Position numbers and translations under genes: made by a program
NCBI RefSeq assembly: GCF_013415365.1
Contig: NZ_JACBYB010000011.1
Coordinates: forward strand, 99,992 to 163,991
Length of the DNA stretch: 64,000 nucleotides
DNA from: Gemella sp. GL1
GTDB lineage: Bacteria; Bacillota; Bacilli; Staphylococcales; Gemellaceae
Direction of reading: 5' to 3'
The notes under the pieces: generated by a model
Seen by the model: the letters and a program-made list of their open reading frames with translations, nothing else
What the model was told of the DNA's origin: nothing
The model's database searches: none
Shown here: positions 49,294-59,356 of the stretch, piece after piece
How positions within the stretch are numbered: the stretch's first letter is position 1
How the letters are laid out: each line of letters opens with the position of its first letter

Positions 49294-51472
49294 ATTTATT
49301 ATTTTCTGCAAATTCAGGTTCCAAAAATACTTTTCTTGGTTTACTAGAATCTGCTGGACCTATATATCCATCCTCCTCCAAAGTTTCTATAATTCTTGCT
49401 GCTCTATTATATCCAATTTTAAATCTCCTTTGTAATAAGGATGCTGAAGCTTTTTGTTGTTTTGCAATAAATAATAGTACCTCATGATATAATGGATCAA
49501 CTTCATCAGCTTGAGAAGTTTTTTTTGAAGTATTTTCTGATGGTTGCATTGTGGGATCGTATTCTGTTTCAGACTGGTTTTTAATGAAATCTACTATATT
49601 CTCCACTTCTTGATCTGATAAAAATGCACCTTGAACACGAATTGGTTTACTAGAATCTGCAGGTTGAAATAACATATCTCCCTTTCCTAGTAAGGTTTCC
49701 GCTCCCGCTTTATCCAAAATAGTTCTTGAATCTATACTCGAACTAACAGCGAATGCTATTCTTGACGGTATATTTGATTTAATAACTCCTGTAATAACAT
49801 CTACAGAAGGTCTCTGAGTAGCAATAATAAGATGAATTCCTGCTGCTCTAGCCATTTGAGTTATTCTAGCTATTGATTCTTCTACTTCTTTAGATGCAAC
49901 TAACATTAAATCAGCTAATTCATCAATAATAACAACTATATAAGGCATTTTTTTATATTCTTGATCTTGCTTTGATATTTTATTAAATCCTTCTATATTT
50001 TTTACTCTTGCAATAGAGAATTCTCTATATCTCCTTTCCATTTCCAGTACAACTTTATGAAGTACATCTGCTGCTTTTATCGGATTTGTCACAACTGGCG
50101 TCATCAAATGTGGTATTCCATCATAGATTGATAATTCTACCATTTTAGGATCAATCATTATTAACTTAACTTCATCCGGTCTATTTTTTAATAAAATACT
50201 GGTTATTATTGTATTAACACATACAGATTTACCTGAACCTGTAGATCCTGCTATTAATAAATGCGGCATCTTATCTAGTCTTGCAAAAATTGATTCTCCT
50301 GAAACATCTTTTCCTAAAGAAACTGATAATGGGAAATCATCTTCACTATTGATAAATACTTCTTTCATAGTAACTAATTGATTAACAATATTGGGAATTT
50401 CTATACCAATTAAAGATTTCCCTGGAATTGGTGCCTCTATTCGAATATCTTTAGCTGCTAAATTAAGTGCAATATCACTACTTAAATTAGTTATTTTGCT
50501 AACTTTTGTACCTGGTGTAGGTAATATTTGAAATTGAGTAATTGATGGTCCCACTACTGCTTTGACAATTTTTACTTCTATTCCAAAGTTTTTAAAAGTA
50601 GATTGTAGTATTTTAGATTTATTTACTATATCATTTTTAGATACTATTTTATTTTTTTTAGGATCCGCTAATAAGTCTAAAGGTGGTAAATTATAATGAT
50701 CATAACTTATGTCTAAATTTTCTTTTTTAACTTGAGTTTCTTTAATATCCTTAATTTCTATTTTATTAAATTCATCTATATTTATCTCTAATTCTTCATT
50801 TTCAATATTATTGTAATAATCATTAATTATATTCTCTTGATCTAAATCCATTAATGCTTCTGTCTCTTCATTAATTACATCTTTTTTAGGAATATATTTC
50901 TTAAATTTATCTTTTTTAATTTGTTCAATAAAATTTAATAGCCAATTTGGATATATTTTATAAATATAGGCTACTATACAAGCTACTAATAATACTAAAG
51001 TAAATAAGATTGTTCCAATGTAAGATATTAATACTATACTATATTGAACTAAAGTACGAATAATTATTCCAGATCCTAGTACCCCATCATAGTTATTTTT
51101 AACAAAAGTAAAATCAAAAAGTTCATAACTATTTGATTTTACATAAATTAATTCCCATAATATAGAGACTAGTATTAATATTCCTACTAGATACTTTTTA
51201 TGATTTACAACCATTCCTAACAAATACAATATTCCTAATACAAATACTGCAATATATATTATGTATATACTATTTCCAAATAAATATTTAAATAAATTAT
51301 CAAAAAATATACCTATAATTCCCATTCTAAATGAACAAATAAAAATTATAAAGAGGATAAACAATATACTTATAAAAGTGACTAACTCAGTGTTATTTTC
51401 TTTAAAAGATTTAAAATAATTTAATATTGAATTACTTTTATCTTTTTTATTATTTAACTTTGTCTTTTTCAA
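49292..51472 (-). CDS. ftsK: DNA translocase FtsK/SpoIIIE
   Basis: Septal DNA pump that moves chromosome termini through the closing division septum and, in many bacteria, drives Xer recombination at dif. 726 residues: four or five N-terminal helices (about 35-175), an acidic linker, a RecA-like motor with Walker A GSTGSGKSVCVN and Walker B VVIIDELADLM, and a C-terminal winged-helix gamma domain (about 655-726, RRFKIGYNRAARIIETLEEDGYIG) that reads DNA polarity signals. TTG start at 51472 follows AAGGAGG inside the end of rdgB; there is no closer ATG. Its position next to xerS fits the terminus idea. Confidence 0.95.
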   Translation of the reverse strand: MKKTKLNNKKDKSNSILNYFKSFKENNTELVTFISILFILFIIFICSFRMGIIGIFFDNLFKYLFGNSIYIIYIAVFVLGILYLLGMVVNHKKYLVGILILVSILWELIYVKSNSYELFDFTFVKNNYDGVLGSGIIIRTLVQYSIVLISYIGTILFTLVLLVACIVAYIYKIYPNWLLNFIEQIKKDKFKKYIPKKDVINEETEALMDLDQENIINDYYNNIENEELEINIDEFNKIEIKDIKETQVKKENLDISYDHYNLPPLDLLADPKKNKIVSKNDIVNKSKILQSTFKNFGIEVKIVKAVVGPSITQFQILPTPGTKVSKITNLSSDIALNLAAKDIRIEAPIPGKSLIGIEIPNIVNQLVTMKEVFINSEDDFPLSVSLGKDVSGESIFARLDKMPHLLIAGSTGSGKSVCVNTIITSILLKNRPDEVKLIMIDPKMVELSIYDGIPHLMTPVVTNPIKAADVLHKVVLEMERRYREFSIARVKNIEGFNKISKQDQEYKKMPYIVVIIDELADLMLVASKEVEESIARITQMARAAGIHLIIATQRPSVDVITGVIKSNIPSRIAFAVSSSIDSRTILDKAGAETLLGKGDMLFQPADSSKPIRVQGAFLSDQEVENIVDFIKNQSETEYDPTMQPSENTSKKTSQADEVDPLYHEVLLFIAKQQKASASLLQRRFKIGYNRAARIIETLEEDGYIGPADSSKPRKVFLEPEFAENNK

Positions 51473-52055
51473 GGTCGCCTCCTTGAGAAAGAATTAAATA
51501 GTTTAATAATTTATCTAAGGCAATTTTTCTATGACTTATTTTGTTTTTTTCTTCAAAAGATATCTCTGCAAATGTTTTTTTTAAAGATTCTATAAAGAAA
51601 ATTGGGTCATATCCAAACCCCCCTATCCCTTGCTTTTTAGTAATTATTTTTCCTGGACATTCTCCAGTAAAAGTATACTCTCTTTTTTCTAAATCAATTA
51701 AAGATATAACACATACATATTTTGCAGTTGACTCTTTCCCATTCAAGTTTTTCAAGACTTTTTGAAGATTATCTTCATCTGTTCCACTAGTTGAATATCT
51801 GGCAGAATATACGCCCGGAGCTCCATCTAACAAATCTATACATAGGCCGCTATCATCTGCAATAGTAATCTTTTTCGAAAATTCTGCAACACGTCTAGCC
51901 TTTATTAAAGAATTTTCTTTAAATGTGTCACCTGTCTCTTCTATTTCTTCCTTAAAACCGATATCTTCAAGACTTAAAATTATGTAATCTTTTAATATAT
52001 TTTGTATTTCTTCAAGTTTATGTTTATTATTTGAAGCTAACACTAATTCTTTCAT
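51450..52055 (-). CDS. rdgB: XTP/dITP diphosphatase (HAM1/RdgB family)
   Basis: House-cleaning enzyme that hydrolyses non-canonical purine NTPs (XTP, dITP) to monophosphates. 201 residues: [16 protein letters not shown], the nucleotide-binding [24 protein letters not shown]-type stretch, and [10 protein letters not shown]. The first base of its start codon coincides with the last base of murI, and its 3' end overlaps the ftsK start by 23 bases. The murI-rdgB pairing is common in Firmicutes. Confidence 0.95.
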   Translation of the reverse strand: [201 protein letters not shown]

Positions 52056-52858
52056 TATTTAAAATCCTCCACATCTATAACATTTACATCTATATCTAAA
52101 TTTAGCCATTTTTCTGCTGTAGCTATGAATTTATCACTTTTTTGTGAAACAAAAAATTTATATTCTTTATCTAGTTTTGTAGTATGTAGCTCTAAAAATG
52201 TCAATATACTGCTAACTTCCCTAGCTGTTTCTTTTCCTGATGAAATAACCATTTTTTCATTGTTAAAATATTTTTCAATGTATTTTTGCAATAACGGATA
52301 ATGTGTGCAACCTAAAATAATGGTGTCAACATCTATGTTTTTATATAACGACAATTCATTGTTTACTATGTTATACGCTGCATCTTCATTTTCATAATCC
52401 TTATTTTCGACAAAAGGAACAAACGATTTACATGCTTTATTGTGAACTATAATATCTTTATTAATTTTATGAATTTCTTTACTGTAGGCCTCTGATTTTG
52501 CCGTGAAATTGGTTCCTAATACTAAAACTTTTCCTATATTTGTTGTTTGTAAAGCTGTAACAGCACCAGATTTTATTACACCTATTATAGGAATAGTATA
52601 TTTCTTTCTGAGAATCTCTAAAGATGCAGCTGTCGCAGTATTGCATGCTATTACAACAAGTTTAACACCTTTTTTAATAAGAAAATGTATTGCATCGTCT
52701 GTATACTTTAATATTTCATCACTATTTTTATCTCCGTAAGGACAATTTTTTATATCTCCATAAAAATAAATACTTTCATTAGGTAACTGTCTTATGATCT
52801 CTTTAGCTACAGTAATCCCCCCTACTCCACTATCAAAAACACCAATTGGTCTATTCAT
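52055..52858 (-). CDS. murI: Glutamate racemase
   Basis: Converts L- to D-glutamate for peptidoglycan. 267 residues from the ATG at 52858: RPIGVFDSGVGGITVAKEI, then the catalytic cysteines in VIACNTATAASLE and ILGCTHYPLL. The start overlaps the recO stop by eight bases (AATGAATAG); an upstream in-frame TTG at 52876 would add MKGKRI and is less likely. Confidence 0.95.
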   Translation of the reverse strand: MNRPIGVFDSGVGGITVAKEIIRQLPNESIYFYGDIKNCPYGDKNSDEILKYTDDAIHFLIKKGVKLVVIACNTATAASLEILRKKYTIPIIGVIKSGAVTALQTTNIGKVLVLGTNFTAKSEAYSKEIHKINKDIIVHNKACKSFVPFVENKDYENEDAAYNIVNNELSLYKNIDVDTIILGCTHYPLLQKYIEKYFNNEKMVISSGKETAREVSSILTFLELHTTKLDKEYKFFVSQKSDKFIATAEKWLNLDIDVNVIDVEDFK

Positions 52859-53588
52859 TATCCTTTTTCCTTTCAAAACTCTCTAACATACATTCAATTT
52901 CTTGTATCTTTTTATATGTCTTAGTCTCTATTCCTGTATATTCTTTTAATACTTTAACTAAAAAATCTAGTAATTGACTATATTCCACTTTATTTAATGT
53001 AATTTTCTCTAAAACATCAATATTATTAATTGACAAAATATGAATCAATTTAACAAGTTTATTAGTTAATGTATATATCATAGGTTGACTTAGTTCATTT
53101 GTAAAAATATTTTTCGAAAAATCATAACCAGTATAGTAATTTTTCACTTTTTTATATTTAAATTTAAAGCCCTCAGATGTTAATATTTTACATATAAAAT
53201 ATGCACTAGCTAATTCTACATCAATATTATTACGATCTATTTTATATAACAATTGTTCAAACGATGAATAAGATATAGATACACTTATTGTATTAACTAT
53301 AATAAGCATTTCTAATATATTCCCTATATACATTTGTAATTTTAAGTCCGACATTATAGAATTATAGCTATCCTCTAATTCTATATTTATAATTTTATTT
53401 AACCCATTTCGTTCAATGTATATAATATTTACATGAGAAAGAATATTAATCTTTTTTTTGTTCCTAGCTCCATTTTCATAAAAGAAATTCGTTACAGTAC
53501 CCGTCTCTAGTAAAATATATAATATTTCATGTTTGTCATTATACGGAAATTTTTTTATTACTATACCTTTTTTAATCGTAGATATCAT
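52851..53588 (-). CDS. recO: DNA repair protein RecO
   Basis: Recombination mediator that loads RecA on SSB-coated DNA with RecR and RecF. 245 residues: N-terminal OB fold (KKGIVIKKFPYNDKHEILYILLETG...FFYENGARNKK), helical C-terminal half. The cysteine zinc finger of some RecO is absent; only isolated cysteines are seen. Divergent, as RecO usually is, but its place directly after era is the standard Firmicute order (era-recO). Overlaps era by 17 bases. Confidence 0.9.
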   Translation of the reverse strand: MISTIKKGIVIKKFPYNDKHEILYILLETGTVTNFFYENGARNKKKINILSHVNIIYIERNGLNKIINIELEDSYNSIMSDLKLQMYIGNILEMLIIVNTISVSISYSSFEQLLYKIDRNNIDVELASAYFICKILTSEGFKFKYKKVKNYYTGYDFSKNIFTNELSQPMIYTLTNKLVKLIHILSINNIDVLEKITLNKVEYSQLLDFLVKVLKEYTGIETKTYKKIQEIECMLESFERKKDNE

Positions 53589-54477
53589 CTCTATAACCCA
53601 ATTCCTTTATCAGATTAGGTTTACTTCTCCAGCCATCAATAACTTTAACCCATAATTCTAAAAAAATCTTTTCTCCCAACAAGTCTTCTATATCTCGTCT
53701 TGCTAATTGTCCAATTTTTTTAATCATTTGACCTTGCTTACCAATAATCATTCCTTTTTGTGACTTCCTCTCAACTATTATTGAAGCTATAATTCGCTTT
53801 TTAGAATCTGTTTCTTTTGAAATTTTATCAATTACTATTGCTACAGAGTGAGGGATTTCTTGATTAGTTAATCTCAATACTTTTTCTCGAATATATTCCG
53901 AAATAATAAAATATTCTGGCGAATCTGTGATGACATCATCAGGATACATTTTATAACTTGTTTGTAAATATTTTTTAGTTACAGTCAGTAAACTATTTAC
54001 ATTTGTAGATTCTAGTGCTGAAATAGGTATTATTTCTTCAAACTTATGCAAAGTTCTATAGAAATCTATCATTTTTAAAATCTCTTCTGGTTTTACTAAA
54101 TCAATTTTATTTAATAATAATAATGTTGGTACATTAATTTCTTTTATAATATCCAGTATTCTTTCATCTCCAGCACCAAATTTATCAGCTACATTTACTA
54201 TTAAATACACTACCTCAGATTCAGTTATAGCACTATTAGTTATTTTCATCATATAATCACCCAGTCTATGTTTAGGCTTATGTATTCCTGGAGTATCTAT
54301 AAATACAATTTGTGACTCACTATCTGTATAAACACCTTTAATAATATTTCTAGTGGTTTGTGGTTTATCAGACATAATAGCGATTTTTTGCTGTAATATA
54401 TTGTTCAATAAAGTTGATTTCCCCGCATTCGGTCTACCAATTATTGTAATAAAACCTGTCTTAATTAAATTTTCCAT
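53572..54477 (-). CDS. era: GTPase Era
   Basis: Ribosome-assembly GTPase that binds 16S rRNA near the 3' end. 301 residues: G1 GRPNAGKS (14-21), switch KPQTTRN, G3 DTPGIHKPKHRLG, G4 LNKIDLV, and a C-terminal KH domain with GMIIGKQGQMIKKIGQLARRD. It follows ybeY directly with only nine bases between; the dgkA and cdd genes that separate them in Bacillus are absent here. Confidence 0.97.
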   Translation of the reverse strand: MENLIKTGFITIIGRPNAGKSTLLNNILQQKIAIMSDKPQTTRNIIKGVYTDSESQIVFIDTPGIHKPKHRLGDYMMKITNSAITESEVVYLIVNVADKFGAGDERILDIIKEINVPTLLLLNKIDLVKPEEILKMIDFYRTLHKFEEIIPISALESTNVNSLLTVTKKYLQTSYKMYPDDVITDSPEYFIISEYIREKVLRLTNQEIPHSVAIVIDKISKETDSKKRIIASIIVERKSQKGMIIGKQGQMIKKIGQLARRDIEDLLGEKIFLELWVKVIDGWRSKPNLIKELGYRDDIYD

Positions 54478-54486
54478 TGCTTCTTC

Positions 54487-54957
54487 CTATCTAAATAAAC
54501 CAAACTTTTCTAAAATTCGATCCTGTTTATTAAACATAATTTTTTCATCCTCTTCATTCATATGATCATAGCCTAATAAATGTAAAAAACCATGTACTGC
54601 TAAAAAACCAAGCTCACGTTCATAAGAATGCCCATATTCCTTAGATTGTTCTTTTGCTTTATCTGTACATACTACAATATCACCTATATAACTTGATTCT
54701 TCACCACCTATAATTTCTAATTCTCCTTCTACCTCATCGTTCAAAGCAAAGGTTATAACATCCGTTGGTTTATCAATTCCTCTGTATTCTTTATTTATAT
54801 TTTGAATATCTTTTTCTTCAACAAAAGATAAGGAAAATTCAATACTACTTGTATCAATATTTTCTAGCTTTGCTGCTATTGCTAATAAATTTACCAACAT
54901 ATCCTTAGTTCTTTCTTCTATCAATGATTTATCATCAATTATCTCAACAAACTCCAT
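54487..54957 (-). CDS. ybeY: Endoribonuclease YbeY
   Basis: Zinc-dependent RNase involved in 16S 3'-end maturation and ribosome quality control. 156 residues with the zinc motif HGFLHLLGYDH and an upstream IDKPTDVITFAL segment. The ATG at 54957 is preceded by GGAGGT at the right distance; an in-frame start at 54969 would sit on that RBS. Stands before era, its functional partner in rRNA maturation. Confidence 0.95.
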   Translation of the reverse strand: MEFVEIIDDKSLIEERTKDMLVNLLAIAAKLENIDTSSIEFSLSFVEEKDIQNINKEYRGIDKPTDVITFALNDEVEGELEIIGGEESSYIGDIVVCTDKAKEQSKEYGHSYERELGFLAVHGFLHLLGYDHMNEEDEKIMFNKQDRILEKFGLFR

Positions 54958-54993
54958 GACAACCTCCATTAAGTTTAATTTTTATATCTTACT

Positions 54994-55022
54994 ATTATAA
55001 TATATTTGAAAAAAAAAATCTA
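54994..55022 (-). promoter_or_regulatory. Possible promoter of ybeY-era-recO-murI-rdgB-ftsK
   Basis: Minus-strand TAGATT (55022-55017), 17-nt spacer, TATAAT (54999-54994). Weak -35, and this 76-base gap is the only spacer in the run able to hold a promoter. Confidence 0.4.
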
Positions 55023-55033
55023 TGTACTCAATT

Positions 55034-56779
55034 TTATAAATTTTTCTTCAATTCATTAACAATAGATTGTGGAATACCTATCTTTTTAAATTCCTCATCA
55101 CTGGCATTCTTTATATCTTCTATTTTTGAAAAATACTGAAGTATTCTTTTCTTTCTTTCGTTCCCTATTCCTTTAATTTTATCTAAAGGAGTATTAAACA
55201 TATTGCTATTTCTTAATCTCTTATGATATGTTATAGCAAATCTATGTACTTCATCTTGCATTCTTTTAAAAAAATGGTATTCTTCGGAATCTTTTTTCAA
55301 ATTTATAATTTCAAAATTATCTGTCACAATATATTCTGTTATATGTTTAGTGTTCTTAACTAAACCTATTATTTTAATATCTAAATTAAGATTACGATGA
55401 ATAATATCTATTGCTGCTTTAACATGATTTTCTCCACCATCAACAATAATTAAATTTGTATAAAAATCTTTATCTTTGTAAGTTCTAAGCAGTACTTCTT
55501 TCATTGTTGCAATATCGTTTGCTCCTTGAACCGTTTTTACCTTGTATTTTCTATATCCATAGGTATTCTTCTTCCCGTTCAAAAAATTTACTTTTACAGA
55601 AACTGCATCTCTCCCCATGATATTAGAATTATCAAATATATCTATACTTTTCAAACTTTTTACCATTAATTTTTCAGATAGCGATTTTAATGTTTTTGCT
55701 ACTTTTTCTTCTTTTCTTTCAATGATATTTATTTCATTTTCTAAATAATATTTTGCATTAGATTTTACTGTCTTTAAAATATGTGCATGCCTTCCTCTAG
55801 ATGGATTGATTGCTTTTATATCCAAAAGATTAGATATCACATCTTCATCTATTCCATCTATATAAATTTCGTGCGGAGGTTTGTTTATTAAATAATACTG
55901 GTTCAAGTAGGTTAGAAGAATCTCTTTAAAATCTGTATATAAGTCAAAGTATTCCACCTTTCTTTCAATTATCGAACCAAATCTATGTAAAAACATTTGT
56001 ATGCAAATATAATTTTCATTATAATAATAGCCAATATAATCAATATTTTTAACACCGTTACTATTAATAATTTGTTTTTCAATTGATTTTTTTATCGAAT
56101 TAATATATTCATGTATTTGTTGAGCATTCTCAAAATCTAACACATTTATATATTCTTGCATAAGTAGAGATAAATCATTTACAACACTTTCTGTTTGACC
56201 AGATAAAAAATTTTTAATCTTTTTTATTCGATCGGTATATTCCTTTTTTTCTATATTCTTTGCACAAGGTCCGATACACTCTCCTACTTGATAATATGTG
56301 CATGGTCTTTTTTCAATAGGATTACACTTTCTTAATGGATATATTTTATCTACAATCTTTTTTAAATTATTAGCTGATTTAATATCAACATATGGTCCGA
56401 AATAAATATCTTTACTATTTTTGTTGAATTTTCTAACTAATAAAAGTCTAGGATGAGTTTCCCTAGTTATCATTAAATAGGGATAAGATTTATCATCTTT
56501 CAATTTAATATTATAATATGGTTTATATTTTTTTATTAAATTATTTTCTAATATTAAGGCTTCCTTTTCAGAATTTACTATAATAAAATCTAGATCGACT
56601 ATATTTTTTACTAAGTTTTCAGTTTTCTTATTAAGTTTCCCTGAAAAATAACTTCTTACTCTATTCTTTAATATTTTAGCCTTACCGATATAAATTATTT
56701 CTCCATACTTATTTTTATAAATATAACAACCTGGAGACTCTGGCAATAATTTTAATTTTTTCTTTAACATATCATTCAT
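55034..56779 (-). CDS. uvrC: Excinuclease ABC subunit C
   Basis: Dual-incision nuclease of nucleotide excision repair. 581 residues from the ATG at 56779: GIY-YIG nuclease domain (GCYIYKNKYGEIIYIGKAK...VRSYF), a cysteine cluster CNPIEKRPCTYYQVGECIGPC, UVR UvrB-binding motif (about 200-235), RNase H-like C-terminal nuclease (DNSNIMGRDAVSVKVNF; IIVDGGENHV) and helix-hairpin-helix. An in-frame start at 56812 would lie within the rsmB terminator hairpin, so the ATG behind GGTGA was chosen. Confidence 0.94.
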   Translation of the reverse strand: MNDMLKKKLKLLPESPGCYIYKNKYGEIIYIGKAKILKNRVRSYFSGKLNKKTENLVKNIVDLDFIIVNSEKEALILENNLIKKYKPYYNIKLKDDKSYPYLMITRETHPRLLLVRKFNKNSKDIYFGPYVDIKSANNLKKIVDKIYPLRKCNPIEKRPCTYYQVGECIGPCAKNIEKKEYTDRIKKIKNFLSGQTESVVNDLSLLMQEYINVLDFENAQQIHEYINSIKKSIEKQIINSNGVKNIDYIGYYYNENYICIQMFLHRFGSIIERKVEYFDLYTDFKEILLTYLNQYYLINKPPHEIYIDGIDEDVISNLLDIKAINPSRGRHAHILKTVKSNAKYYLENEINIIERKEEKVAKTLKSLSEKLMVKSLKSIDIFDNSNIMGRDAVSVKVNFLNGKKNTYGYRKYKVKTVQGANDIATMKEVLLRTYKDKDFYTNLIIVDGGENHVKAAIDIIHRNLNLDIKIIGLVKNTKHITEYIVTDNFEIINLKKDSEEYHFFKRMQDEVHRFAITYHKRLRNSNMFNTPLDKIKGIGNERKKRILQYFSKIEDIKNASDEEFKKIGIPQSIVNELKKNL

Positions 56780-56794
56780 TTTTTCACCATAAAC

Positions 56795-56826
56795 AATAGG
56801 TAAGATATGCATACATATCTTACCTA
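56795..56826 (-). terminator. Hairpin between rsmB and uvrC
   Basis: 13-bp perfect stem (56797-56809 and 56814-56826; core GGTAAGATATG) with a four-base loop. Read leftward the tail is only TATTGTTTA, so it may be a weak terminator or processing site. The right arm includes the rsmB stop. Confidence 0.6.
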
Positions 56827-58149
56827 AATTTTACTATTTTTTCGCAATTTACAGATAAAAAAACCATCACAATTATAGTCATCTGGAAGTATTTTTATCA
56901 TTCCTGTTTGAATTTTCTCAAATTGATTTGATAATCTAATATTTTCTAAATTAAAATTAGGATTTTTTTCTAAAAAACGATTAATATTATACTCATTTTC
57001 TCTTTTATCTATAGTACATGTAGAATAAATTAAACATCCCTCTGGTTTAAGATATTTAATAGAATTTTCTAATATCTCTAATTGTAGATCTGTAAGTTTT
57101 CTTATGTATGAATCATCTACTTTATATTTAATCTCGGGTTTATTTTTTATAACACCCATTCCAGAGCAAGGAACATCACATATGATAACGTCAAATCTAT
57201 TTAAAAACTCTATATTTAACTCTGTTGCATCTTGCTGTTGGATACAAATATTGGTTATACCTAATTTTTCTGCATTATCAGCAATTAGTTTTAATTTATG
57301 CTGATATTTATCACAGGATATTAAGCAAGAATTATTATAAAGACTTGCTATATGTAAACTTTTTCCTCCTGGCGCAGCACATACATCTAAAATATTTAAA
57401 GTCTTCTCTCTATTTTCTTCCAAAGCATGAGCTACTAGAGCACTAGCTTCATCTTGAATTATATAATAACCTTCTTGAAATTTTGGATCTGTTATATCTA
57501 TACTACTTACTAGCAAACAATCTTCAGCAACACTACTTTCTTTAACACTTATACCCCTATCCTCAAAATAATTAATCAAATCCGATTTAGTGATTTTCAA
57601 TAGATTTATTCGTATACTATTTTCACTCGTGGTATTAAATGATTTCACAATGGAAATGGCTTTTTCTTTACCATATTGTTCTTTTAGAATCATATATAAA
57701 CTTCTAGGACAAGAATATTTTATTATTATTTCTTCATCCTCATCTTTAAAAACATAGTCTATTTTTTCAATATTCCTAATTATATTTCTTAATATTGCAT
57801 TAACAAATTTACTAGTATGTAATCCAAAAATTTTTTTTGATAATTTAACTGCTTCATTAACAGCAGCAAAGTCAGGAGTTTTATCTAGCTTTAATATCTG
57901 ATACAATGACATCAAAATTAATATTCTTACTTTAGGCTTTATCCTACCTTTAGAAAATCTTTTTATAATATGCTCTATATATAATTTATTCTTTATACTC
58001 CCATATACTAATTGGGTTATATATTTTTTATCTTTGGAAGAAATATTATTTTTAGAAAATACTTTATTAATACTTATGTTACTATACGCATCATCTAAAA
58101 AAACATTTATTAATATCGCATATGCATATTCTCTTGCTGTTTTATTCAT
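56824..58149 (-). CDS. rsmB: 16S rRNA (cytosine-967-C5)-methyltransferase RsmB
   Basis: 441 residues. N-terminal NusB-like RNA-binding domain (about 1-135, REYAYAILINVFLDDAYSN), then a SAM-dependent methyltransferase domain with VCAAPGGKSLHIASL, DVPCSGMGVIKNKPEI (Cys that contacts the base) and the second catalytic Cys in IYSTCTI. Overlaps fmt by eight bases; fmt-rsmB is a conserved pair. Confidence 0.96.
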   Translation of the reverse strand: MNKTAREYAYAILINVFLDDAYSNISINKVFSKNNISSKDKKYITQLVYGSIKNKLYIEHIIKRFSKGRIKPKVRILILMSLYQILKLDKTPDFAAVNEAVKLSKKIFGLHTSKFVNAILRNIIRNIEKIDYVFKDEDEEIIIKYSCPRSLYMILKEQYGKEKAISIVKSFNTTSENSIRINLLKITKSDLINYFEDRGISVKESSVAEDCLLVSSIDITDPKFQEGYYIIQDEASALVAHALEENREKTLNILDVCAAPGGKSLHIASLYNNSCLISCDKYQHKLKLIADNAEKLGITNICIQQQDATELNIEFLNRFDVIICDVPCSGMGVIKNKPEIKYKVDDSYIRKLTDLQLEILENSIKYLKPEGCLIYSTCTIDKRENEYNINRFLEKNPNFNLENIRLSNQFEKIQTGMIKILPDDYNCDGFFICKLRKNSKI

Positions 58150-59098
58150 GTATATCCCCTAATATTTGTCCTATATAATTTTTTTTATTTGATAAATAAT
58201 TTTTAACAGACGTCCTTGTTTTTCCTGCAATTTGAACCTCAATTATTTTCAGAGTAGAATCTTCCCCACATTTTACATATAACGATTCTTTATCTTGGCC
58301 TATAATACTTCCTGGAGGTAAATTACTAGAGATATTTTCACATTCTTCTGTTTTCCAAATTTTAAATATTTGATTATTTAAATAAGTAAATGCCCCAGGA
58401 CTTGGGTCAAAAGCTCTTACTTGATTGAATATTTGTCTAGCTGTTTTGGACCAATTTATTTTTTCATCATCTCGTGTAATATTACTAGCAAATGTTGCTA
58501 AACTTTCATCTTGCTGAACAGGGTTTATATTTTTAATAAAAATTTTAGGTAATGTTTTTTTTAGTAAATCCCTCCCTGCTAACGACATCCTATCGTGGAC
58601 ACTTTGAAAATTATCTGTTTCAAGTATATCAAATGCTACTTTGGAAATCATATCTCCTGCATCTAATTTATTAACCATGTACATAATAGTAACACCTGTT
58701 TGTTTATATCCTTTTAAAATTGCATAATGAATAGGAGCTCCTCCTCTTAACTTTGGAAGAAGCGATCCATGAACATTTATACATTTATATTTAGGTATTT
58801 TTAATATCTTTTCTGGTACTAATTGACCATATGCTGCTGTAATTATTATATCAGGGGAAATTTCTAATAATTTATTATAAGTACATTCATCATTTGAAAT
58901 CTTTTCTGGTTGTAAAATGGGAATATTATACTTTTCAGCTACTACTTTCACAGGCGGAGATGTTAAAACTTTTTTTCTACCTATTCTTTTATCTGGTTGA
59001 GTTATTACTAATTCAACATTAAAATCTTTTATAAGCATCTCTAATATTGGAACTGCGAAAATAGGTGTCCCCATAAATACAATTTTTTTCTTATTCAT
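58142..59098 (-). CDS. fmt: Methionyl-tRNA formyltransferase
   Basis: Formylates initiator Met-tRNA. 318 residues from the ATG at 59098: KKIVFMGTPIFAVPIL, the catalytic CINVHGSLLPKLRGGAPIHYAI with GVTIMYMVNKLDAGDM, and a C-terminal OB-like domain (about 210-318). An in-frame ATG at 59113 lies upstream of the TAGGT RBS. First gene of the fmt-rsmB-uvrC group; the def gene that often precedes it is not here. Confidence 0.96.
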   Translation of the reverse strand: MNKKKIVFMGTPIFAVPILEMLIKDFNVELVITQPDKRIGRKKVLTSPPVKVVAEKYNIPILQPEKISNDECTYNKLLEISPDIIITAAYGQLVPEKILKIPKYKCINVHGSLLPKLRGGAPIHYAILKGYKQTGVTIMYMVNKLDAGDMISKVAFDILETDNFQSVHDRMSLAGRDLLKKTLPKIFIKNINPVQQDESLATFASNITRDDEKINWSKTARQIFNQVRAFDPSPGAFTYLNNQIFKIWKTEECENISSNLPPGSIIGQDKESLYVKCGEDSTLKIIEVQIAGKTRTSVKNYLSNKKNYIGQILGDIHE

Positions 59099-59128
59099 AC
59101 TATTACCTACCATTTCATTCTTTTATAT

Positions 59129-59137
59129 CATTATAAC
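59129..59137 (-). promoter_or_regulatory. Extended -10 promoter of fmt
   Basis: Minus-strand TGtTATAAT (59137-59129) with a weak -35 (TAGTTA, 59157-59152). Confidence 0.6.
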
Positions 59138-59209
59138 ATACTCTCCGTTGTCTAACTACCCAAACTATTATTGTCAACAAAAAACATTGACAAGTAGTAC
59201 TTATTATTC

Positions 59210-59239
59210 TTGACATTGTCTATTATTAAATGTTAAAAT
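59210..59239 (+). promoter_or_regulatory. Promoter of rpsP, with flanking TTGACAA repeats
   Basis: TTGACA (59210-59215), 18-nt spacer, TAAAAT (59234-59239) with TGt in front. Just upstream an inverted repeat TTGTCAA (59171-59177) / TTGACAA (59187-59193) gives extra -35-like sequence on both strands. About 110 bases of leader follow before the rpsP start. Confidence 0.7.
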
Positions 59240-59356
59240 TAATTTAGCTTAATTGACTAACTTTACTGACATATTCCTCAGCTTCGTTTAAGTTTTCTAT
59301 TAACACACAACACTATAAATTTAAATAAGTTGAAAAAATATTAAAGGAGTATTAAA

